From: Phycisphaerales bacterium
GTDB taxonomy: Bacteria > Planctomycetota > Phycisphaerae > Phycisphaerales > UBA1924
NCBI GenBank assembly: GCA_947459215.1
Contig: CANHCQ010000002.1
Coordinates: forward strand, 1-64,000
Reading direction: 5' to 3'
Length of the DNA: 64,000 nucleotides
The position numbers and the translations under genes are program-made. The notes under the pieces were generated by a model, which saw nothing but the letters and a program-made list of their open reading frames with translations, was not told where the DNA came from and did no database searches. Positions within the stretch are counted from its first letter, which is position 1. Every line of letters begins with the position of its first letter. Positions 1 to 8,150 of this stretch are shown here, one piece after another.

Positions 1-123
1 CGGCTGGTGGCCGCGGGCAAACCCAAGAAGCTCGCCCTGATCGCCACCCTCCGAAAGCTGCTGGTCACCCTCAACGCCATCCTGCGCACCAATCAGCCCT
101 GGAGAACCGCCCGTGCCGCTTGA
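1..123 (+). CDS. IS110-family transposase, C-terminal end (partial)
   Basis: The first 40 codons of the window are open and end at TGA 121-123. They encode the GKPKKLALIATLRKLL... segment followed by LNAILRTNQPW, which is the typical C-terminal helix of IS110/IS116/IS902-type transposases (DEDD/Ser enzymes that recombine DNA without flanking inverted repeats). The body of the gene lies left of the window, so I cannot say whether the element is intact. The stop codon sits inside a short palindrome that starts a dispersed hairpin element (119-160). Family is recognised from the conserved C-terminal motif only. Confidence 0.75.
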   Translation, partial: RLVAAGKPKKLALIATLRKLLVTLNAILRTNQPWRTARAA

Positions 124-165
124 TTCTCAAGACAGTCGCTCTCCCCGCACGCGGGGAGAGGAGGC
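119..165. repeat. Dispersed double-hairpin element, copy D
   Basis: A short first hairpin (arms CTTGA 119-123 and TCAAG 127-131) is followed by a second hairpin with arms CTCTCCCCGC (139-148) and GCGGGGAGAG (151-160), then GAGGCGCG. The second hairpin and the trailing GGCGCG recur near 47.45, 48.47 and 55.14 kb. The first hairpin overlaps the transposase stop codon. Confidence 0.7.
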
Positions 166-185
166 GCGATGCCGCACGGTCTCTC

Positions 186-1202
186 TCATTGTTTGGCGAG
201 CGACACGACAACGCGGTCCAATCCCTCCACCACCCGCGCCATCCGCTCGTAATCCAGCGTGTCCGGCGTGTCCGTTGCCTTGTGGTAGTGCGGGTTCCGG
301 AAGTTCGCCGTGTCCGTGACCATGAGCGCTGGATACCCCATCCGCCAGAACGATGCGTGGTCGGAGCGGCCGATGTCGCGGATCACCGACGGCAGCGCGG
401 CACCTTCGCTCGGGAACGCCGCGGCTTCGCGGAAGGCGCCGACGCAGCGTTTCACCAGTGCCCGGTCATCGAACCGCGAGACGAACGCGATGAAGTTGCC
501 GGTGGATGGGTACAGCGCCGACAGCGGCGGGGGGTACTTCTGTGAGTTCGGCTGGTCGCTGTAGTAGCCGAGCATCTCGAGCGCGAGCATGGCGACGATC
601 CGATCGCCCGCGGATTTGCATTTCTCGGCGTAGATCCAACTCCCCATTTCCGGCGTGCCGCCGGTGGGGAGTTCTTCATTTGGGAAGAGCACGAAGCGGA
701 TGGTGCGTGCCTGGGGCTTTCCAGCGAAACGTTTCGCGAGCGCGAGTACGCCGGCGCAGCCGCTGGCGTTGTCGTCGGCGCCGGGCGAGCGCTGGGTGGT
801 GTCGTAGTGGGCGCCGATGACGATGATCTCAGACGCGAGCGTGGCGTGGGTGCCGGGAAGCGTTGCTTCGAGGTTGGGCGTGCCGGCGCCCTTGGTCGGG
901 AACGAGTGGTCCTTCACCTCGTAGCCGTACGACTCGAGCTCGGTCTTCAGGTAGAGCGCCGCCGCGGCGAGTTCCTTGGGGTGGTAGATGCTGCGTTTGC
1001 CCACCTCAGACGCGAGGTGTGTGACATGCGTCTTGAGTTCCGAGGCGAGCTCGCGTTGGGCGTTGGTCAGCGGCGGCAGGGGCCCGCGGTGGCTCACGCC
1101 GGGCATGTTGATCATCAGTTGCCACGAGAGCGCGAGTGTCCCGACGAGCAGCGTTGTTGCGCCCGCGACGGACCAGATGATGACGCGACGCAACTCTCGC
1201 AT
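186..1202 (-). CDS. M28-family zinc peptidase, membrane anchored (paralogue 1)
   Basis: This is a 338-aa peptidase of the M28 family (aminopeptidase Y/S type, two catalytic zinc ions). An N-terminal membrane segment at about residues 8-28 suggests anchoring with the catalytic domain outside the cytoplasm. Expected metal-site residues are visible: IGAHYD (His132, Asp134), PGADDNASG (Asp143/144), NEE (catalytic Glu176, Glu177), LEMLGYY (Glu209), and a C-terminal HYH around 305-307. The gene just upstream on the same strand is a full-length paralogue (1288-2313) with the same motifs, so the pair arose by tandem duplication. Substrate is unknown; peptides or amino-terminal residues are the family norm. 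Confidence 0.88.
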   Translation of the reverse strand: MRELRRVIIWSVAGATTLLVGTLALSWQLMINMPGVSHRGPLPPLTNAQRELASELKTHVTHLASEVGKRSIYHPKELAAAALYLKTELESYGYEVKDHSFPTKGAGTPNLEATLPGTHATLASEIIVIGAHYDTTQRSPGADDNASGCAGVLALAKRFAGKPQARTIRFVLFPNEELPTGGTPEMGSWIYAEKCKSAGDRIVAMLALEMLGYYSDQPNSQKYPPPLSALYPSTGNFIAFVSRFDDRALVKRCVGAFREAAAFPSEGAALPSVIRDIGRSDHASFWRMGYPALMVTDTANFRNPHYHKATDTPDTLDYERMARVVEGLDRVVVSLAKQ

Positions 1203-1287
1203 GATCGCTCTGCGGACAGTCTACAGGCAAGCGTGCGATCAAGGCGTGGTGAGTGCAGGAGTGAGGAGAGAACCCGGTTTCGTACGG

Positions 1288-2313
1288 TCACGGGACCGCG
1301 AGCGATCGGATCACGTGCCCCAGACCGTCCACAACGTGTGCCATGCGCTCGTAGTCGAGCGTGTCTGGCGTATCCGTCGGCTGGTGATAGTTCGGATTTC
1401 GGAACGGAGCTGTGTCGGTCACCATGAGCGCCGGATAGCCCACTTGCCAGAAGGCCCAGTGGTCCGACCATCCGACACCGGGCACGCCGTTGGGAAGTGC
1501 GGCACCTTCGCTCGGGAATGCGGCGTGCTCGCGAAATGTTGCAACGACGCGTTTGAGCAAGCCGCGGCTTGACACATCGCTCACGAAGGCGATGAAGTTG
1601 CCCTCGCTGGGGAACAGGCCTCCGATCAGCGGCGGGTACTTCTGGCTGCCGGGCTCGTCGCGGTAGTAGCCGATGGTTTCGAGGCTGAGCATCGCGATGA
1701 TGTTGTCGTTGGCAGCGCGGCACGCCTTGGCGTAGATCAGGCTGCCCATCTCGGGCGTCTGGAAGAGCGGCGGTTCTTCGTTGGGGAAGAGCACGAAGCG
1801 GATCGTGCGGGGTTGTGGCGTGTTGGCGAATCGCTTCGCGAGCGCGAGAACCGCGGCGCAGCCGCTGGCGTTGTCATCGGCGCCGGGCGTGCCTTGGTAC
1901 GAGTCGTAGTGTGCGCCGATGACGATGATCTCGCTCGCGAGGCTCGTGCCCGCCAGCGTCGCTTCGAGATTCGGCGCCGGGCTGCCGCGGCCTGCGAACG
2001 AGTGATCGCGGACCTCGTAGCCGGACGACGCGAGTTGGGTCTTGAGGTACAACGCCGACTCGGCGAGTTGCTTGGGGTGGAACGTGCTGCGGCGTCCGAT
2101 GGACGACGCGAGAACTTCGACATGCGATCGGAGCTCGGCAGCGAGCACTGACTGCTCGGGCGTCAAAGACGGCAGCGGGCCGCGGTGTGATGACCCTGGC
2201 ATTCGCAAGAGCGCGTTCCATGCGAGCAGAAGGCCGACGCCGATCAACGCGAACAGCAACCCGAGCCTTCGCAGCGTGCGTCGATTCCAGAGCCGAAGTC
2301 GTGGCGTTCTCAT
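1288..2313 (-). CDS. M28-family zinc peptidase, membrane anchored (paralogue 2)
   Basis: A 341-aa paralogue of the downstream peptidase, with the same architecture: an N-terminal membrane segment after a basic RTPRLRLWNRR stretch, then IGAHYDS, PGADDNASG, NEE, LETIGYY and NYH near the C-terminus. The start at 2313 is preferred over the in-frame codon at 2367. The longer start would bring the 5' end to within 10 bases of the U-tract of the terminator at 2376-2410, leaving no room for a promoter, and the extra residues look non-coding. No strong ribosome-binding site is seen. The 85-base gap to paralogue 1 fits one transcription unit. Confidence 0.87.
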   Translation of the reverse strand: MRTPRLRLWNRRTLRRLGLLFALIGVGLLLAWNALLRMPGSSHRGPLPSLTPEQSVLAAELRSHVEVLASSIGRRSTFHPKQLAESALYLKTQLASSGYEVRDHSFAGRGSPAPNLEATLAGTSLASEIIVIGAHYDSYQGTPGADDNASGCAAVLALAKRFANTPQPRTIRFVLFPNEEPPLFQTPEMGSLIYAKACRAANDNIIAMLSLETIGYYRDEPGSQKYPPLIGGLFPSEGNFIAFVSDVSSRGLLKRVVATFREHAAFPSEGAALPNGVPGVGWSDHWAFWQVGYPALMVTDTAPFRNPNYHQPTDTPDTLDYERMAHVVDGLGHVIRSLAVP

Positions 2314-2375
2314 GCTAGTAGATACTAACGGTGAGCCTGTCGCGGTTCCGAGGAAGTTCAGAAGCAACGGCTCGC

Positions 2376-2410
2376 AGAAAAGAAAAAGGCGGGGCCTGAA
2401 AGGCCCCGCC
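2376..2410 (-). terminator. Rho-independent terminator of glutamate dehydrogenase
   Basis: A perfect 10-bp stem (GGCGGGGCCT 2388-2397, AGGCCCCGCC 2401-2410) with a 3-base loop is followed, on the minus strand, by a T-rich tract (complement of 2376-2387). It lies 26 bases past the gdh stop. Confidence 0.85.
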
Positions 2411-2435
2411 CCTGAGTCATTGCTTGAAGTCTGCC

Positions 2436-3791
2436 TTACGGGAAGATGCCGCGGCTGGCGTACGCCTGGTTCAGACGCTCCAGCGCCGCGATGTACGCCG
2501 CCGTGCGGAGGTCGCAGCTGAACTTGCGGCGGGCATCACGAGTCTTGCCCGCGGCACGCACCATGTGCTTGTTCAGCTCGCGATCGACCTGGTCGAGCTC
2601 CCAGGAGTGGAAGGTCTTGTTCTGCACCCACTCGAAGTACGACACGGTCACGCCGCCGGCGTTGCAGAGGATGGCGGGGAGGATCTCGATGCCGCGCTCG
2701 AGGAGGATGCGCTCGCCGGCCGGAGTGGTGGGGGCATTGGCGCCCTCGGCGATGATGGTCGCGTTGATCATCTTGGCCTCGGGCTCCTGGATCATCTGTT
2801 CCAGAGCGGCGGGGATGAAGACATCGACCTTGGTCTTGTAGAACTCTTCCTTGCTGACGCTGGTGGCCTTGGGATAGCCGCCGACGCCGCCCTTCTGGGC
2901 GACGTACGCCGCGAGGTCGGCGGCATCGATGCCCTTGTCGTTCTTGAGGAAGCCGGTGTGATCGGCAACGGCGATCATCTTGGCGCCCTTGCCCTGGAAG
3001 ATCTTGCCCGACCACGAGCCGACGTTGCCGAAGCCCAGCACGCTGAAGGTGCACTGCTCGGGCTTGAGGCCGAGTTCGGGGAGCATCTCGACGAGGGTGT
3101 CAACGACGCCCTGGCCGGTGGCCTTCTCGCGGCCGAGCGATCCGCCGTACTCAACGGGCTTGCCGGTGATGACGGCCGACGGGTCCTTGCCGCCGACGTC
3201 GGCGAGGAAGGAGTAAGTGTCGGCGATCCAGGCCATGTGCTGGGCGTTGGAGCCGACGTCGGGCGCGGGGATGTCGTAGTCAGGGCCGATGCTGTGGGCG
3301 ATCGCGACGGTGAAGCGGCGGACGATGCGCTCCATCTCGGCGTTGCTGTGCTTGCGGGGGTCGACCTTCACGCCGCCCTTGCCGCCGCCGAAGGGCACGC
3401 CGACGAGCGAGCACTTCATGGTCATGAGGAAGGAGAGCGACTTGACGTCGTCGAGGTGGACGTCGTGATGGAAGCGGAGGCCGCCCTTGTACGGGCCGAG
3501 CGCGTTGTTGTGCTGCACGCGATAGCCCTTGAAGAGGCGGTAGTGCCCGTCGTCCATCTTCACGGGGAAGTGGACCATGATCTCGGTCTTGGGCTGGGAG
3601 AGGATGAGCTGCACCTTGTGGGGCAGGCCCATGAGCTCCGCGGCGTAGAGCATCGAGCCCACGGTCTGGCGGTACAAATTGTTCGGGTCGTGCGGGAAAC
3701 CAAGCTCGTCGAAGATCGGTGAGTTGTAGTTCGCGGGCGGCGTGTTCTTCGGTTTGGCGTGAGGGGCCGGCTGGCTGGCGAGCGTGGTCAT
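2436..3791 (-). CDS. gdhA: Glu/Leu/Phe/Val dehydrogenase, probably glutamate dehydrogenase
   Basis: A 451-aa amino-acid dehydrogenase that interconverts glutamate (or a related amino acid) and the 2-oxoacid plus ammonia using NAD(P). The N-terminal domain has the substrate-binding GPYKGGLRFH (Lys102), the catalytic-lysine motif PFGGGKGGVK (Lys138) and IPAPDVGSN (Asp178). The Rossmann domain has GFGNVGSW at 253-260. Length matches hexameric GDH-I. The start at ATG 3791 (MTTLASQPAP) is chosen because upstream in-frame sequence lies in a repeat-bearing intergenic region. Substrate choice between Glu and branched-chain amino acids cannot be fixed by eye; the length and motif context favour glutamate. 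Confidence 0.93.
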   Translation of the reverse strand: MTTLASQPAPHAKPKNTPPANYNSPIFDELGFPHDPNNLYRQTVGSMLYAAELMGLPHKVQLILSQPKTEIMVHFPVKMDDGHYRLFKGYRVQHNNALGPYKGGLRFHHDVHLDDVKSLSFLMTMKCSLVGVPFGGGKGGVKVDPRKHSNAEMERIVRRFTVAIAHSIGPDYDIPAPDVGSNAQHMAWIADTYSFLADVGGKDPSAVITGKPVEYGGSLGREKATGQGVVDTLVEMLPELGLKPEQCTFSVLGFGNVGSWSGKIFQGKGAKMIAVADHTGFLKNDKGIDAADLAAYVAQKGGVGGYPKATSVSKEEFYKTKVDVFIPAALEQMIQEPEAKMINATIIAEGANAPTTPAGERILLERGIEILPAILCNAGGVTVSYFEWVQNKTFHSWELDQVDRELNKHMVRAAGKTRDARRKFSCDLRTAAYIAALERLNQAYASRGIFP

Positions 3792-4071
3792 GGTGTTGTC
3801 CGTGAGCGTCGAATGACGCGGGCGGCGGGAAGAAACTCCGCGGCCTCGGGTGCACATCGCCCAAGCCGCCCCGCGTCCGCCGCGACGGGCTCGAATCGTA
3901 GTGGCGGAAAGGAAAGGGGGCAAAACGGAAGTGGGGCATTGGGGGAGTGGAGCAGTGGGGTAGAGCAAGACGGAGCGGCCACGATCGCGTGCGGGGAACC
4001 CGATATTCTGCCGGTTCCCCTTCTTTACTGCGCCACTGCCCCACTGCGCCACTGCTCCACTATCTTCTCCC
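3792..4071. repeat. Divergent intergenic region with an inverted repeat pair
   Basis: This gap separates gdh (minus) from the receiver-like gene (plus) and must hold both promoters. It contains two imperfect inverted arms rich in CAGTGGGG/CCCCACTG: AGTGGGGCATTGGGGG and GGAGCAGTGGGG near 3930-3960, and CCACTGCCCCACTGCGCC with CACTGCTCCACT near 4029-4062. The arms could form a long imperfect hairpin just before the plus-strand start codon. Confidence 0.6.
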
Positions 4072-4515
4072 ATGATCCTCTACCTCGCCGCCGACCTCCT
4101 CTGGGCCAGCAAGATTAAGGCGACCGCCGACGCCCTGGGTCTCTCGTGCCGCCCTGTGCGGAACATGGAGATGCTCGAGGCCCGCCTCGCCGACAGCCCG
4201 GTGAAGGCGCTGATCGTCGACCTCGATGTGGCGGAGATGGCGTTGGCGATGATCGGGCGGGTGAAGCAGAGAGGCGTCGGGCGTCAGGCATCGGGCATCG
4301 GTAAGAATCAGGATGAGGCAGCTGCCTCGTCCCCCGATGCACATGGCCCAGCACCCGACGCCTCCCCCATCCGCGTCCTCGCCTTCGGGCCGCACGTCGA
4401 GAAGAACACGCTGCAGGCGGCACGCGACGCCGGTGCGGACGAAGTGCTGACGCGCGGGGCGTTCGACCATCACATGGATCAGGTGTTGGTGAAGTTGGCG
4501 GGGGGAACTGAGTGA
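4072..4515 (+). CDS. Receiver-like protein carrying an in-frame palindromic insertion
   Basis: A 147-aa protein. The N-terminus MILYLAADLLWASKIKATAD and the VKALIVDLDV segment resemble the beta1-alpha1 and phospho-acceptor strand of CheY-like receivers. The C-terminal half (IRVLAFGPHV, ARDAGADEVLTR) resembles the end of such a fold, although the conserved Lys is not evident. Between them, residues about 67-100 are encoded by a nested palindrome (4271-4364: arms GAGGCGTCGGG/CCCGACGCCTC, GCATCGGG/CCCGATGC and GAGGCAGCTGCCTC). This looks like a dispersed element that entered in frame. The stop overlaps the next start (GTGA), so the genes are translationally coupled. Function unknown. Confidence 0.6.
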   Translation: MILYLAADLLWASKIKATADALGLSCRPVRNMEMLEARLADSPVKALIVDLDVAEMALAMIGRVKQRGVGRQASGIGKNQDEAAASSPDAHGPAPDASPIRVLAFGPHVEKNTLQAARDAGADEVLTRGAFDHHMDQVLVKLAGGTE

Positions 4516-4754
4516 TCAGTGCTAGAACAAGGCGCGTCTTGCTGCTCTCGAGCATTTTGCCCACCGCGATGCTGTCCATTGCGGCGGCGATCATTTGGAC
4601 GGACGGCTATGCGAAGAACGCGGCACTGGTGTGGACGCTGCTCTTTATGGCGGTTGCATACGGCCTCGGTCTGATCGGCGTTCATCTGCTCTCCGACGAG
4701 CGATTATTTTGTCGCCGCTGCGGCTGCCGCGTGCCAGCGAAACTGCAGAATTGA
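4512..4754 (+). CDS. Small membrane protein with C-terminal Cys motif
   Basis: An 80-aa protein with two predicted membrane helices (about 8-28 and 36-60) and a C-terminal CRRCGC motif that could bind metal as a half zinc ribbon. The GTG start at 4512 overlaps the preceding TGA by 4 bases. It begins a run of three small membrane proteins with cysteine-rich tails (4512-5908). No function can be assigned. Confidence 0.6.
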   Translation: MISARTRRVLLLSSILPTAMLSIAAAIIWTDGYAKNAALVWTLLFMAVAYGLGLIGVHLLSDERLFCRRCGCRVPAKLQN

Positions 4755-4784
4755 CAAAGGTGCGGTGAACCTCCCAAAGGTCAC

Positions 4785-5207
4785 TTGCACAGGCCGATCT
4801 CTCGCGCCGCGATGGCAATCATTCCCGCCTGCAGGCGGGCCTTCCTCGCGAAACACGACATCCTCCTGGGGGTGCTTGCCGTCGTTGCGATGTACGGGAT
4901 CGTGTTGTTGATTGGGAGCGGAGCAAACGCCCTCTTCTACCTAACCGCGCTTGCTCCGATTCTCGCGTTCTGGTTGCGATGGCTGTTCGTGGTTCGCCGA
5001 AGGAGGCTGGACTTGGAGCGTCGACTGTCCGAGGCCCGCGGTCGGCTCTGCACGCTGTGTCTTTACGACCGTACCGATGCCGGTGATCGCTGCCCCGAGT
5101 GCGGCTTTCGCGAGGACGCCGCGGAGGCTCAAGTGCTTTGGGAGCGGTCGGGACTGTGGCTGCGGGAAAGCGTACCGAACGCTCCGCCGGAGAACGCAAC
5201 GCTATGA
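4785..5207 (+). CDS. Membrane protein with C-terminal zinc ribbon
   Basis: A 140-aa protein with two membrane helices (about 25-65) followed by a cytoplasmic-looking segment and a zinc ribbon CTLC...CPECG near residues 93-108. The TTG start at 4785 follows AAAGG at suitable spacing; ATG 4812 is the alternative. The stop overlaps the next ATG (ATGA at 5204), so the two are coupled. The CxxC-x(n)-CPECG signature recurs in the proteins at 5204, 27457 and 28281. Role unknown. Confidence 0.65.
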   Translation: MHRPISRAAMAIIPACRRAFLAKHDILLGVLAVVAMYGIVLLIGSGANALFYLTALAPILAFWLRWLFVVRRRRLDLERRLSEARGRLCTLCLYDRTDAGDRCPECGFREDAAEAQVLWERSGLWLRESVPNAPPENATL

Positions 5208-5908
5208 CATGGCGGCGCGTGCCCCGTCACCGCTGGCACCGACCGTTGCGCATCGCGGTCTTCGGTTTGTACTGCGCGATGCCCTGGATGTTCCGGTCGA
5301 CTCTTGGTGGAAGCCTCGACAAGTTTATTTCCGTCGGCGCATTCGCCGTCGCTCTGCTTCTCGAACTGATCGTCAAGCCCCGTTTGGAGTTGCCCGGATC
5401 GCGGGTCTGCCCGCGCTGCGACGCCAGCAGCCCGCCGCACGCACGAACGTGCGTGCTCTGCGGCCGTGAATGGCTAACCGACGAAGGCGTGCTGTATTCT
5501 CCGTACCTCGCCGACATCCCCGCCGCCCGCGTCGCGCACCGACGGGCGATCGCCTCGATGATCGTGCTCGGCGCCGTCACGATCGTCCCGATCGTGTGCT
5601 ACCCGTCTCAGTTCGGCATGGCTGCGTACTTCATCGTTATCTACTACGCCTACGACCTGATCACCGGCGCGATGCTCAAACGCACCCACCGCGCCCTGAT
5701 CGAACACACGGGCGGGCTCTGCACCTACTGCACCTACCCGCTGGTCGACTCGTCATCCAAGTGCCCCGAGTGCGGCATCGTCGGTTCGGTGAGCGACGCA
5801 CGCAAAGCTTGGGCCGCGTCGGGGCTGTGGCATCCCGACCAAGCAACGGCACGGAGCTTGCACGCAAAGCCCAACGAACCCCGAGCGTCAGCGAGTGGGT
5901 CGCCGTGA
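5204..5908 (+). CDS. Membrane protein with two zinc ribbons and a repeat-derived C-terminus
   Basis: A 234-aa protein. It has membrane helices near residues 13-30, 38-54 and 113-150, one zinc ribbon in the middle (CPRC...CVLCG) and a second near the C-terminus (CTYC...CPECG). The ATG at 5204 overlaps the previous stop by 4 bases, which decides the start over longer in-frame options. The last residues, NEPRASASGSP, and the stop codon come from the left arm of a dispersed inverted repeat (5875-5970), so the original C-terminus has probably been replaced. Role unknown; the operon suggests it acts with the two upstream membrane proteins. Confidence 0.65.
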   Translation: MTWRRVPRHRWHRPLRIAVFGLYCAMPWMFRSTLGGSLDKFISVGAFAVALLLELIVKPRLELPGSRVCPRCDASSPPHARTCVLCGREWLTDEGVLYSPYLADIPAARVAHRRAIASMIVLGAVTIVPIVCYPSQFGMAAYFIVIYYAYDLITGAMLKRTHRALIEHTGGLCTYCTYPLVDSSSKCPECGIVGSVSDARKAWAASGLWHPDQATARSLHAKPNEPRASASGSP

Positions 5909-5970
5909 CGTCATCTGTGGCCAACCCTCACCAGAAAACACACCCGCTCGCTCACGCTCGGGGCTCGTTC
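5875..5970. repeat. Inverted pair of a dispersed repeat
   Basis: The left arm (ACGAACCCCGAGCGTCAGCG, about 5875-5906) and right arm (CTCGCTCACGCTCGGGGCTC, about 5945-5970) are near reverse complements around a 40-base spacer. The same pair occurs upstream of thrS at 36487-36556. The left arm encodes the end of the preceding gene. Confidence 0.75.
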
Positions 5971-6215
5971 GATCCACGCCTCGGCGTGTAACGACTGCCT
6001 ACCATTTCCCGTTCGGCCGGTCGACCGAACCGAGGCGGCATGCGTGTGCGTGCTCCCGCACTTGCTTTGCAGGATGCAACAGCGCCCCCGTTCCTCTCCA
6101 CGAGAGGGGGCAGACCGAGAGCCGCGTGCGTGCACGTGGGCCTTCGGTGTGGTTGCCGAGACGTCGCCCTTCGACCGGGGGTGGACGCCGCGACCTTCGA
6201 GGAACGCAATACCAC
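5909..6215. other. Gap upstream of rpsA
   Basis: This 307-base stretch holds the right arm of the inverted repeat and the presumed rpsA promoter and leader. I see no further gene and no recognisable riboswitch. Short imperfect palindromes occur near 6095-6125. Confidence 0.4.
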
Positions 6216-8003
6216 ATGATCGATGAAAACCTGATCGCTTCGCTCAAAGTCATGGACTCGGAAGCCGAGGCCCTGTTCAAGGAAGCCTACGGCACGCGCG
6301 CCACGGTCGGCGCCTCCGGTTACATGGACTCCTTCCTGGGCGAGCAGATCGCCGACCTCGCGCCTGGCAAGCTCATCAAGGGCAAGGTCATCGGCTTCGC
6401 CGGCGACGATGTCGTGATCGAAGTCGGCCTCAAGAGCGAAGGCCTGATCCCCAAGGCCGAGTTTGACCACATCGAGGCGATCAAGATCGGTGATGAGTTC
6501 AACGTGCTGCTCGAGAACCTTGAGGGCGAGGGTGGGCTCATCGAGCTCTCCAAGCGCAAGGCCGACCGCATGCTGGCCTGGCAGAAGCTCCTCGACACCA
6601 CCAAGGAAGGCGATGTCGTCGAGGGCGTGGTCACCCGCAAGATCAAGGGCGGCCTGCTCGTGGACATCGGCGGCGTGAACGTCTTCCTGCCCGCGTCGCA
6701 GGTTGATGTGCGTCGCCCCGGCGATGTCGGCGACTACATGGGCCGCAAGGTCCGCGCCAGCATCCTGAAGATCGACACCGAGCGTCGCAACATCGTCATC
6801 AGCCGCCGCAAGCTGATCGAAGAGGAGCGCGAGAGCGCCAAGAAGCGTCTGATGGACACCCTCAAGGAGGGCGACATCGTCCACGGCGAGGTCAAGAACA
6901 TCGCCGACTTCGGCGCGTTCGTGGACCTGGGCGGCATCGACGGCCTGCTGCACATCACCGACATGTCGTGGGGCCGCATCAACCATCCGAGCGAGATGGT
7001 GAAGGTCGGCCAGAAGGTTGAGGTCAAGATCCTCAACATCGACCGCGAGAAGGAGAAGATCGCGCTTGGCATGAAGCAGCGCGAGGCTTCGCCGTGGGAA
7101 GAGATCGAGAAGAAGTACCCCGTCAACAGCCGCATCAAGGGCGCGGTGGTCAACCTCATGTCCTACGGCGCGTTCGTGCGTCTGGAAGACGGCATCGAGG
7201 GTCTCGTCCACATCTCCGAGATGTCCTGGACGCGGCGCATCAACCACCCGTCCGAGATCGTGCAGCCCAACCAGGAAGTCGAGGTTGTTGTCCTTGAGAT
7301 CAACAAGGACAAGCAGGAAATCAGCCTCGGCATGAAGCAGACCGAGGTCAACCCCTGGGAGCTTGTGGGCGAGAAGTACCCCACCGGCACCGTCATCGAG
7401 GGCAAGGTCCGCAACCTCGCCAACTACGGCGCGTTCGTCGAGATCGAGCCGGGCATCGACGGCCTGCTCCACGTCAGCGACATGTCCTGGACCAAGAAGG
7501 TCACGCACCCCAACGAGGTCCTCAAGAAGGGCGACACCGTCAAGTGCGTCGTCCTCGAAGTCGACCGCGAGAAGCAGCGCGTCGGCCTGGGCATGAAGCA
7601 GCTCACCGAGGATCCGTGGCTCACCGCGATCCCCGAGCACTACAAGCCCGGCATGGTCGTCCGCGGCAAGGTCACGAAGATCACCAACTTCGGCGTCTTC
7701 GTGGAGCTCGAGTCCGACCTCGAAGGCCTCCTGCACATCAGCGAGCTCGCCGACCACAAGGTCGAGAACCCGCAGGATGTCGTCAAGGCCGGCGATGAGG
7801 TGGACGTGAAGATCCTCCGCGTTGACCGCGCGGACCGCAAGATCGGCCTCTCGCTCAAGCGCGCCCAGTGGGGCGACACCAGCGCCAGCGAAGGCGGCGG
7901 TGGTGGTGGTGGCGACGAGCCCAAGCGCTCCAAGCCTTCGCCCACCCGCGGCGGCATGGACAGCCACGACGCCATGGGCACCGACAAGATCAAGTTCAAG
8001 TAA
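6216..8003 (+). CDS. rpsA: 30S ribosomal protein S1
   Basis: A 595-aa protein with six S1 (OB-fold) RNA-binding repeats. Each repeat has the G-x-V-x-G-x-V...GAFV...GLLHISD pattern, at roughly residues 50-120, 137-203, 221-290, 307-377, 394-464 and 479-550. S1 brings mRNA to the 30S subunit and compensates for weak Shine-Dalgarno sequences, which is relevant because many genes here lack one. The start MIDENLIASL is chosen because GAGGA lies about 12 bases upstream and the upstream in-frame sequence is repeat-like. A run of seven glycines sits in the C-terminal tail (GEGGGGGG type). Tandem terminators follow. Confidence 0.96.
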   Translation: MIDENLIASLKVMDSEAEALFKEAYGTRATVGASGYMDSFLGEQIADLAPGKLIKGKVIGFAGDDVVIEVGLKSEGLIPKAEFDHIEAIKIGDEFNVLLENLEGEGGLIELSKRKADRMLAWQKLLDTTKEGDVVEGVVTRKIKGGLLVDIGGVNVFLPASQVDVRRPGDVGDYMGRKVRASILKIDTERRNIVISRRKLIEEERESAKKRLMDTLKEGDIVHGEVKNIADFGAFVDLGGIDGLLHITDMSWGRINHPSEMVKVGQKVEVKILNIDREKEKIALGMKQREASPWEEIEKKYPVNSRIKGAVVNLMSYGAFVRLEDGIEGLVHISEMSWTRRINHPSEIVQPNQEVEVVVLEINKDKQEISLGMKQTEVNPWELVGEKYPTGTVIEGKVRNLANYGAFVEIEPGIDGLLHVSDMSWTKKVTHPNEVLKKGDTVKCVVLEVDREKQRVGLGMKQLTEDPWLTAIPEHYKPGMVVRGKVTKITNFGVFVELESDLEGLLHISELADHKVENPQDVVKAGDEVDVKILRVDRADRKIGLSLKRAQWGDTSASEGGGGGGGDEPKRSKPSPTRGGMDSHDAMGTDKIKFK

Positions 8004-8052
8004 GGGTTCAGTAGCAGGGCCTTCCAGGCCCTGCACCTTCCAGCTTTCCCCC

Positions 8053-8080
8053 AAGCCCCGGCCCCCGGCCGGGGCTTTTC
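8053..8080 (+). terminator. Terminator 1 after rpsA
   Basis: An 11-bp perfect stem (AAGCCCCGGCC 8053-8063, GGCCGGGGCTT 8067-8077) is followed by TTTT. It lies 50 bases beyond the rpsA stop. Confidence 0.85.
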
Positions 8081-8123
8081 ATTCCCGCCTCGATGCCTCG
8101 ATGCCTACCCCCCAAAAGACCTC

Positions 8124-8150
8124 AAGCCCCGGTCATGGACCGGGGCTTTT
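8124..8150 (+). terminator. Terminator 2 after rpsA
   Basis: An 11-bp perfect stem (AAGCCCCGGTC 8124-8134, GACCGGGGCTT 8138-8148) is followed by TTTT. It nearly duplicates terminator 1, with paired changes near the loop (GGCC/GGCC against GGTC/GACC). Tandem terminators suit a highly expressed ribosomal gene. Confidence 0.85.

Noticed and set aside
5895..6215. Longer start for rpsA
   Set aside because: The upstream frame runs through a dispersed repeat arm and lacks S1-like sequence; MIDENLIASL with GAGGA upstream is the natural start.
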